Origin: Stagonosporopsis chrysanthemi
Lineage: Eukaryota > Ascomycota > Dothideomycetes > Pleosporales > Didymellaceae
Assembly (NCBI GenBank): GCA_022560025.1
Contig: JAFISE010000181.1
Span: 1-60,916 of the forward strand
DNA length: 60,916 bases
Direction of reading: 5' to 3'
In this document: one piece after another, positions 55,186 through 60,916 of the stretch
Position numbering within the stretch: the stretch's first letter is position 1
Layout of the letters: the number at the start of each line of letters is the position of its first letter
Made by a program: the position numbers and the translations under genes
The notes under the pieces: model-generated
What the model saw: the letters and a program-made list of their open reading frames with translations, nothing else
What the model was told of the DNA's origin: nothing
Database searches by the model: none

Positions 55186-57228
55186 ATACTTCAGACGGAA
55201 GCCTGTCTGCCGTCCGCGTACGTAGCCCTAGAACAGTTCTGCTGGCGCTTCGCTATCCACCTACAAGCTACAGACCCTGAATACCCCTACACCTTGCGAA
55301 CCATGGTCTACAGGGCCTCAAGGGCAAGAGGGCTGGAGAACTGCTTCAGCCGCATTCGCGGGTCGAGAGACTAAACCTGCTGCTGCCAAGCATCTCCCGC
55401 CCATACTAAGATGGCAGTAACTTAGTAGTTGTTGCAGCGTAAGCAGCTGCTGAAAATGATGGAAAACTGCGCTTGTGTTACTTGCTAGCTAGGGAGCATC
55501 AATATATACATGCTCTGAGACGTGCTAGTCCAGGAGAGTCACAGGAGTGACGGCCAAGGCCTGTAGGGCCGACTTGCACCGCAACAGTAGTTACTTAAAA
55601 CCTAGCAACTACTATTCTAACAGAGAAGTTCGTACGCAGTTCTTAGCGCATACTTAGTAAGATATCTCTACTTTGCACGAAAATCTGTAAGTTGTAGGCA
55701 CTTATTATACAGAAACCTCAAGTAAATCTCCTCTATATACGATCGTCGCTAAACAGCGACTCTATCAATTACTTCACAAGGACATGGGGCACTAAATGTG
55801 TCAGGCTAAACCTCAGTGACTCATACCACTCCAAGCTTCAGCGCGTTGAGGAATAGGGTTTACAAAGAAACAGGCGTGAGATGATTGTTTCTGTTTCTGA
55901 ATATACGAAGCGATCTACCACTATCTTCAAACTAAGAGATGATAATCGAAACAATGTAGAAACTGCAACTGAGGTAGCCGGCAAGTATAGAAGTGCTTGG
56001 TAGCGATTTTCAGGATCTTGACGATTCAGAAGATTCACACGATTTTAAAAAAATTCCATCCTGCGCATAACAATTTTTAAAGAATTTGATAAGAGTGTAA
56101 TTGAACGCACGTAAGAGATCCACTGCTTTCAGAAGCTATAAAGTTATTGCCGATGGGATTGGCCAAGTCGCTACACATAAACTAGGATAAGGTTAATTTT
56201 AGTCGGGAAGTTCTCTTGTTGTAATTCTTCTACTTTATTACAATATTGTTCGGACAACATAGGTACTCATCCTATCAGCGCTTGCCCTTCAAGAAGAATT
56301 TCGTGTACCTGTTCAATATCTGTGTCTGTCCTAGCACTCTTCTATTATGACATCCTGGGTAATAACCTCAATGCTAGTTACATCAGGTGCGAGAAATCAA
56401 TTCAATATCCCTACCACTCTCATCAATAATAGTACACGCAGATAAAATTCTGCGTAAGCAGTGACCATCACTCAACATCTAGTAATGCTTTCACAGGCAC
56501 ACAATATACAGATGTTTTTACAGTACTGGTAACAGTATGTCTGGGTATGGCTAAACGCAGGCTGATAGTTCTCGCAGTACCATATGTGACAAGCAAACGC
56601 TTAATGATTCGAAACTTTACTGCTCAGAGCGGTAAGCAGGACTTTGAAGTGCAAGCAGGGCATTCAGGCTGATGCAAGGATAGTTGTAAGAAAAAAGATA
56701 GCGATAACCCTACATCATATCTTGCGCAGCCTGTCTTATTATCACAGGCAAACGGGCTCACGAACGTCGCCACCAGGGAGTGAGCTTCGGCGCAAGAACC
56801 TCTAGGACGGACTGCGTTTCTACGTCGAGCGGCTCTGTTCATTGTAAGAGTCATGCTTTGCTCGTTCGTCTTGAACCGACGACTTTTTGTTCGTCATCGA
56901 TACATCATCATCATTACTTCTTCTGTGCGGGTAGACAGACAACTTTAACCTTTTTGCTCTGTCTTCGTCGCATCACGAAACCCCAAGGCTGACCAGGCCG
57001 AGCCGAATTGGTGTGGATGTGTGTGGAAAGTCGGGCTCTGTAGATATGAATGATCTCAGGGTGAACATTACCCTGTGATATATCTTTCAAGGAGATGGAT
57101 TGAAAGTATCAATCATCAATCAATGGGCTATCATATGGGTAGAGCGAGAGGGCTACAAGGTCGCGGTAGCCGAAAATGGACTCAATATGCCGAAAATTTG
57201 TTATTGCGTGTGTTCCTATGTACTATCA
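55186..57228. other. Intergenic, nothing recognised
   Basis: Only short frames on both strands; no tandem or inverted repeat was linked to the rest of the window. Confidence 0.4.
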
Positions 57229-58296
57229 CTATTGCTGTGGTGTTGCTTTGATATTGCCCAATGTAATCTTTGTTGAGGGATGCTCTTTTCCTAGTACTTC
57301 GGCTTTCCCACGCAATGACCGGCGGTTTAGCTCAATTGACTCTCTGTATTTACCCCGTAACTGCAAAGTCCATGCCAAGTTGCTCATACTACTCAGCGTT
57401 GACGGGTGACACGGTCCGAGCATTTCCTCAAACCCCCTCATAACGTAGCGGTTTAGCTTTTCTGCTTCTCTGTACTTTCTCTGGTGTTGTAGAATTAGAG
57501 CGAGGTTGCTGGCGCTTGTAAGAGTATCCACATGGTAAAAGCCAAGCGTAGATAGACTTCCCCTAAATGCTGCAAGAATCAGTTGCTCAGCGGGCTCGTG
57601 CTCTTCCACATGCAGTAACACCAACGCAAGGTTGTTCATGCTGGTAAGTGTGTATTGATGAATGCTTCCAAACAGATGCCGGAATCCTTGGAACGACCGT
57701 TTGTTCAATGACAAGGCTTCATTGTACTTTCCAGCGCTGGACAGTACCCCCGCCAGCACTTCCGCACAAACTAGAGTTTCTTCGCTACTCCAGCCCGATG
57801 TAGCATGTCTCACTAGAAATGCTCTGGCCGCCATCTCTTCTGCTACGTCGTAGTGTCCTAGCTCCCAATGATACCATGCTACGTTTGTCGTGGTCAGTGC
57901 CCATGCGTCCAGAGACTCTGAAGTTATAGGAAGACTGCTGAATATAGCTTCACCGTAAGAAAGAAGCTTTCGGCATGTCTCCCAGTTCTCGAAATAACCT
58001 GTTGGAAACTGTTCTGTGACGCCAATCTCCCGTATACTCTCTACCTTCCTTCTCATATATGTCACTTGAACGCTGCTATCTTCACGAGGCCAAACATTGG
58101 AACACCTTGCGTTTGCTGTGTTGACTTCTCTGCTGTCATGTCCGTTCGTTATATTTTTTGAAGATTTCCTGTTGCCTGGTCGACATCGCGCACTCATAAG
58201 CCCCACGATCCTGCGTCCAAGTATAAATAATCGTGAAGGGAGGCGAAGGGTGTCTCTTGCAGCTGGCTTGTCCGGAAACATTGTGTATCTTGCCAT
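57229..58296 (-). CDS. TPR-repeat protein, probable remnant of an NB-ARC-TPR NLR
   Basis: From ATG 58,296 the frame gives 355 residues. The C-terminal 190 residues hold at least four kinesin-light-chain-type TPRs of 42 residues (for example YTLTSMNNLALVLLHVEEHE, and STLSSMSNLAWTLQLRGKY). Before them the stretch EQFPTGYFENWETCRKLLSYGEAI, then AWYHWELGHYDVAEEMAARAF, matches the join between the helical part of fungal NB-ARC domains and their TPRs. No P-loop is present and the first 80 residues look non-conserved. The gene may therefore be the 3' half of an NLR whose nucleotide-binding part is lost, or a TPR-only protein. Such repeats serve as recognition modules. The frame is intact with a natural stop. 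Confidence 0.72.
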   Translation of the reverse strand: MARYTMFPDKPAARDTLRLPSRLFILGRRIVGLMSARCRPGNRKSSKNITNGHDSREVNTANARCSNVWPREDSSVQVTYMRRKVESIREIGVTEQFPTGYFENWETCRKLLSYGEAIFSSLPITSESLDAWALTTTNVAWYHWELGHYDVAEEMAARAFLVRHATSGWSSEETLVCAEVLAGVLSSAGKYNEALSLNKRSFQGFRHLFGSIHQYTLTSMNNLALVLLHVEEHEPAEQLILAAFRGSLSTLGFYHVDTLTSASNLALILQHQRKYREAEKLNRYVMRGFEEMLGPCHPSTLSSMSNLAWTLQLRGKYRESIELNRRSLRGKAEVLGKEHPSTKITLGNIKATPQQ

Positions 58297-58698
58297 CACT
58301 CAGTGTTTCTGAGGCGATCCATTGTGACGAGGAAGAGACATTGTGCAAGTAAATATCTCTGATAAAAGAGTTAAGGAAGAGACTGCAGCGACTCTACAAG
58401 CATTCATTCAAATCGCTTACAACAGACTTTACAGGTATATGCCCTACAGCGTATGCTAATGGATCAGTTTGACTAACCTGATTTTCACCTTTTATACATT
58501 TACACACTCGAAGCATCGAAGACTAGCCTCCAAACTGATTTTCTAAGAGGTGATTTTTAGCTATAATTGGAAGCATTTCTAGAACAGCCTGTGAACCTTG
58601 ATGCTAGTAGATCTTCTTTTCTATGACATAAGTCCTGCCAAAAGACATCAAGTTTAGGCATTTAACAGCATGCTTTGACACTTTACTAATAGAACAAT

Positions 58699-59784
58699 TG
58701 TCACGATTTGGAGTCTCTCTTGCCTCATGGGCAACCCGCGCCTCACCTTTGGCGAGATGCGGCTCCCCATCCTGCACTAGCGCTGTTTACAGCTACCCAT
58801 GTATACATACTGTTCGTACACCCGAACATCAACTTTTCCAGGTCAGCGAAAGGTCGATATCTATCGATTTTTCGTTCAAACACGACTCAAATGCCTTCTT
58901 AAATCTGTTTCCTAACGTCTGCTCTCCGTTGCAGGCGTTGTGGCAGGCGCGCTGCCCTCTTTTGTCTTTCAGCTCTTCGCTGAGCTGAAATCTCTTCAGA
59001 ATGGCCCGTGCGCCACACAGATTTTCACGTTCGGTCGAAGGCCACAACCACCAACAAGACAAGGAGACAGCCTTGCCACTCCTTGTTCTTGCAGTATAAG
59101 GGCATCGCCAGGCCTACCGCAAGGCTCTCCACGCGAAGAGCTACGGCACAACTCGACAGAGCACCGGCTCTCCACACCCACAACGACGAGAGCTGCTTGC
59201 AGCTCTCTGAAGACCGACTGTCAGCGTCCCTGACCTGACACAGCACGCAAACAAGGCAGCCAGCATGGCCTTATATTTCGCAACTCTTGGGGATAAAGAA
59301 GAAGGACAGGCCTGGCTCTGCCTCCCTACTACACCTATCTCCTCAGACACAGGCATGGCCAAGCCTCGTACAAAGGCTCTCCACGCGCAGAGCCACGGCT
59401 CCGATTCGACAGAGCACCGGCTCTTTACACCCACCTACTCTTTCCTACTCTCTCTCACGGCACTCCGGTGCCTCTGAACATAAGGGAACTACCCTAATGT
59501 ACCCAAACTGCTCAGTCTCCCCAACTGGAAGGGGAGCTGTAGCTCTGAAATGGTAGCAATACCCGCGCAGGCAAGAAATGCTTTCTAAGGTAGTGTGTTT
59601 GCACTGTAATTCCATAGCTTAGCACGTCGTATATGCCCTTCGGGAGGCGAGATAGTGGACTTGATCCCCATCAACTAGACGTAAAATGAATACCAACCAA
59701 CCAACCATACTGTTCGTAGCTTCGCACAATACAACCTCAGTTCAATCCTCAAACCTTCCCGCGCTGCTTACGCTCACTGCGACA
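58699..59784 (+). mobile_element. Solo copia LTR split by an insertion
   Basis: The LTR starts TGTCACGATTTGGAG at 58,699 and ends CACTGCGACA at 59,784. The 5-bp duplication ACAAT is perfect (58,694-58,698 and 59,785-59,789). It is interrupted after 58,818 and resumes at 59,706. It is the same family as 59,802-59,987 but in opposite orientation. Confidence 0.88.
58819..59705. mobile_element. LINE/SINE-like insertion nested in the solo LTR
   Basis: The 887-bp insert is flanked by a 13-bp direct repeat CATACTGTTCGTA (58,806-58,818 and 59,706-59,718). It ends in a short (CCAA)n tail. A long, irregular target duplication plus a simple-repeat tail fits target-primed reverse transcription of a 5'-truncated non-LTR element. 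It contains two related segments about 254 bp apart (sharing TCGACAGAGCACCGGCTCT, near 59,153 and 59,408). No reverse transcriptase frame was seen. Confidence 0.65.
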
Positions 59785-59801
59785 ACAATTGTACCAGAAT
59801 C

Positions 59802-59987
59802 TGTCGCAGTGAGTGCAAGCAGTGCGGGAAGATTTGAGGATTGAACTGAGGTTGTATTGTGCGAAGCTACGAACAGTATGTATACATGGGTAGCTGTAAA
59901 CAACGCTAGTGCAGGATAGGGAGCTGCATCTCAACAAAAGTGAGGCGCAGGTTGCCCATGAGGCAAGGGAGGCTCCAAATCGTGACA
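59802..59987 (-). mobile_element. 3' LTR of a Ty1/copia retrotransposon
   Basis: This 186-bp LTR, read on the minus strand, begins TGTCACGATTTGG and ends TCACTGCGACA. It is preceded by a polypurine tract (GGGGGGTG on the minus strand, at 59,988-59,996). It directly follows the 3' end of the copia coding region, so the element enters the window from the right. Confidence 0.88.
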
Positions 59988-60036
59988 CACCCCCCAGCTG
60001 GCGTCGAATCGTGGGCAGAGAGTCGAGGACAGCTGA

Positions 60037-60916
60037 TCAGTGCATATAGAGTCCGTCAAGATCGTCTCCATCAGTCAGACGTAGGTCCTTTAGGCGCTTG
60101 CTAATATCAACAAGGTTGAGTTGGCAGATAAACTCTTTAAATTTCTGCTTTGGTAGTATTTTCGTGAGTCCGTCAGCAGGCATACAATCAGTAGGTACCC
60201 ATTTGACGTTGATGCGTGAGGCAGTGACCTCCTGTCGAATCCAGAGCTGGTGGATGTCGACGTGTTTGATCTTTGTGTGAAGCTTGTCGTGCTCCTTAGT
60301 GACAATCCCAACAGTCTGCTGGTTATCGCACCAGATTGTAGGCGTACAGTCGAGTGTGAGGTTGATGCCAGCAAAGAAGCGCATCCACTCTTCCATCTGT
60401 GAGGCTGCGAGGGAGAGCGAGAGAAGTTCAGATTCTGTAGTTGATTTTGTGACTGTGCGCTGTACAGTCGACTTCCAGTCGATCATAAGTCCTCCAAACT
60501 TGAAGGCGTAGCCTTGAGAGCTCCGGCGAGTCTCAGGCTCGTCAGCATACGAGGCATCAGAAGATCCAAAGAAGAGAGGATCGCGGTATGTCAGATCGTC
60601 AGAGAGATACTCGGCCATGTCCTGCGCGCTGGCAGAGGCCTCGAGAGCGAGAGCTTTCGTGCTGAGCAGGTAGCGCCAGGTCTGGCGGATCTTCAAGACG
60701 TGAGACTGTCCTGGGTTGGTGAGGTGGCAGGCAAAGACAACGTGCGTACGGGCGACGTCAGGCCTTCCCCAGACAGCAATGTATGCGAGAGAGCCAACTA
60801 GCTGCTGGTAGAGCTTAGTTCGAGCAGCGTCAGGCTCCTCAGTAGACTGTGGCAGCCAGTTCTCTGTCAGTGGGACGTCTGGAGCCTTGCCCACAGTCTC
60901 AATATTGAATCGAGCG
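60037..60916 (-). CDS. Ty1/copia Pol, C-terminal RNase H part (partial)
   Basis: The frame is open through the right edge of the window, so only the last 292 codons are seen. It contains the end of the reverse transcriptase (YQQLVGSLAYIAVWGRPDVA) and the RNase H domain. In that domain FFGSSDASYADEPETRRSSQG contributes the first catalytic Asp, TESELLSLSLAASQMEEW the Glu, and TIWCDNQQTVGI the next Asp. The closing segment KHVDIHQLWIRQEV and PADGLTKILPKQKF is typical of copia. The product copies the element RNA during transposition. The frame is intact here, and with a polypurine tract and LTR behind it the element could be young. Confidence 0.93.
   Translation of the reverse strand, partial: ARFNIETVGKAPDVPLTENWLPQSTEEPDAARTKLYQQLVGSLAYIAVWGRPDVARTHVVFACHLTNPGQSHVLKIRQTWRYLLSTKALALEASASAQDMAEYLSDDLTYRDPLFFGSSDASYADEPETRRSSQGYAFKFGGLMIDWKSTVQRTVTKSTTESELLSLSLAASQMEEWMRFFAGINLTLDCTPTIWCDNQQTVGIVTKEHDKLHTKIKHVDIHQLWIRQEVTASRINVKWVPTDCMPADGLTKILPKQKFKEFICQLNLVDISKRLKDLRLTDGDDLDGLYMH

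Noticed and set aside
1..60916. tRNA and rRNA genes
   Set aside because: No convincing cloverleaf with A and B box promoter sequences was noticed on either strand by eye. A dedicated covariance search was not possible.

Overview
This window comes from a filamentous ascomycete (Pezizomycotina, perhaps Dothideomycetes; the class is a guess). The grounds are short spliceosomal introns of about 50-77 nt with GTAAGT-type donors and CTAAC-type branch sites, and fungal-specific families: HET and HET-NACHT-WD40 proteins, PRM1, GH18 chitinase and PTH11-like membrane proteins. One block has strong C-to-T / G-to-A decay like repeat-induced point mutation (RIP). The region is gene-poor and accessory in character, with about a dozen recognisable genes in 61 kb, several of them broken, among transposon debris.

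Layout. 2-10 kb holds a bZIP regulator, a two-exon AT-hook protein, an unknown protein and a secreted RlpA-like (double-psi beta-barrel) protein. 14-16 kb holds PRM1, the cell-fusion membrane protein. 16.6-18 kb holds a dead GH18 chitinase beside a 142-bp MITE. 21-24 kb holds small unknown ORFs and a relic thioester-reductase domain. 24.8-29.2 kb holds an intact secreted GMC oxidoreductase and a PTH11-like gene with one in-frame TAG at a conserved Trp position. 31.9-32.9 kb is an unknown gene split by a MITE. 32,968-36,745 is a TIR-bounded, TA-flanked unit whose only recognisable gene encodes a HET-domain protein. The 5' part of that gene is a tandem array of 69-bp intron-like units. 42.7-43.4 kb holds a nucleoside 2-deoxyribosyltransferase-like gene. 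43,920-49,022 is a second TIR-bounded, TA-flanked segment, of a different TIR family, carrying a HET-NACHT gene whose WD40 repeats are put out of frame by one base. 49.5 kb holds a RING-H2 protein. 51,023 to about 55,185 is a second copy of the HET/TIR unit, largely destroyed by C-to-T decay and interrupted by three solo LTRs with perfect 5-bp target duplications. 57-58 kb holds a TPR protein that looks like an NLR remnant. 58.7-60.9 kb holds a solo LTR interrupted by a LINE-like insertion and the 3' end of a Ty1/copia element.

The main idea is that allorecognition/NLR-type genes here sit inside transposon-like TIR units that carry no transposase, as if HET genes were cargo. One of these genes also carries an array in which donor, branch and acceptor signals repeat every 69 bp with 3-bp spacers. 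All functional statements are by family recognition from sequence alone; no database search was possible.
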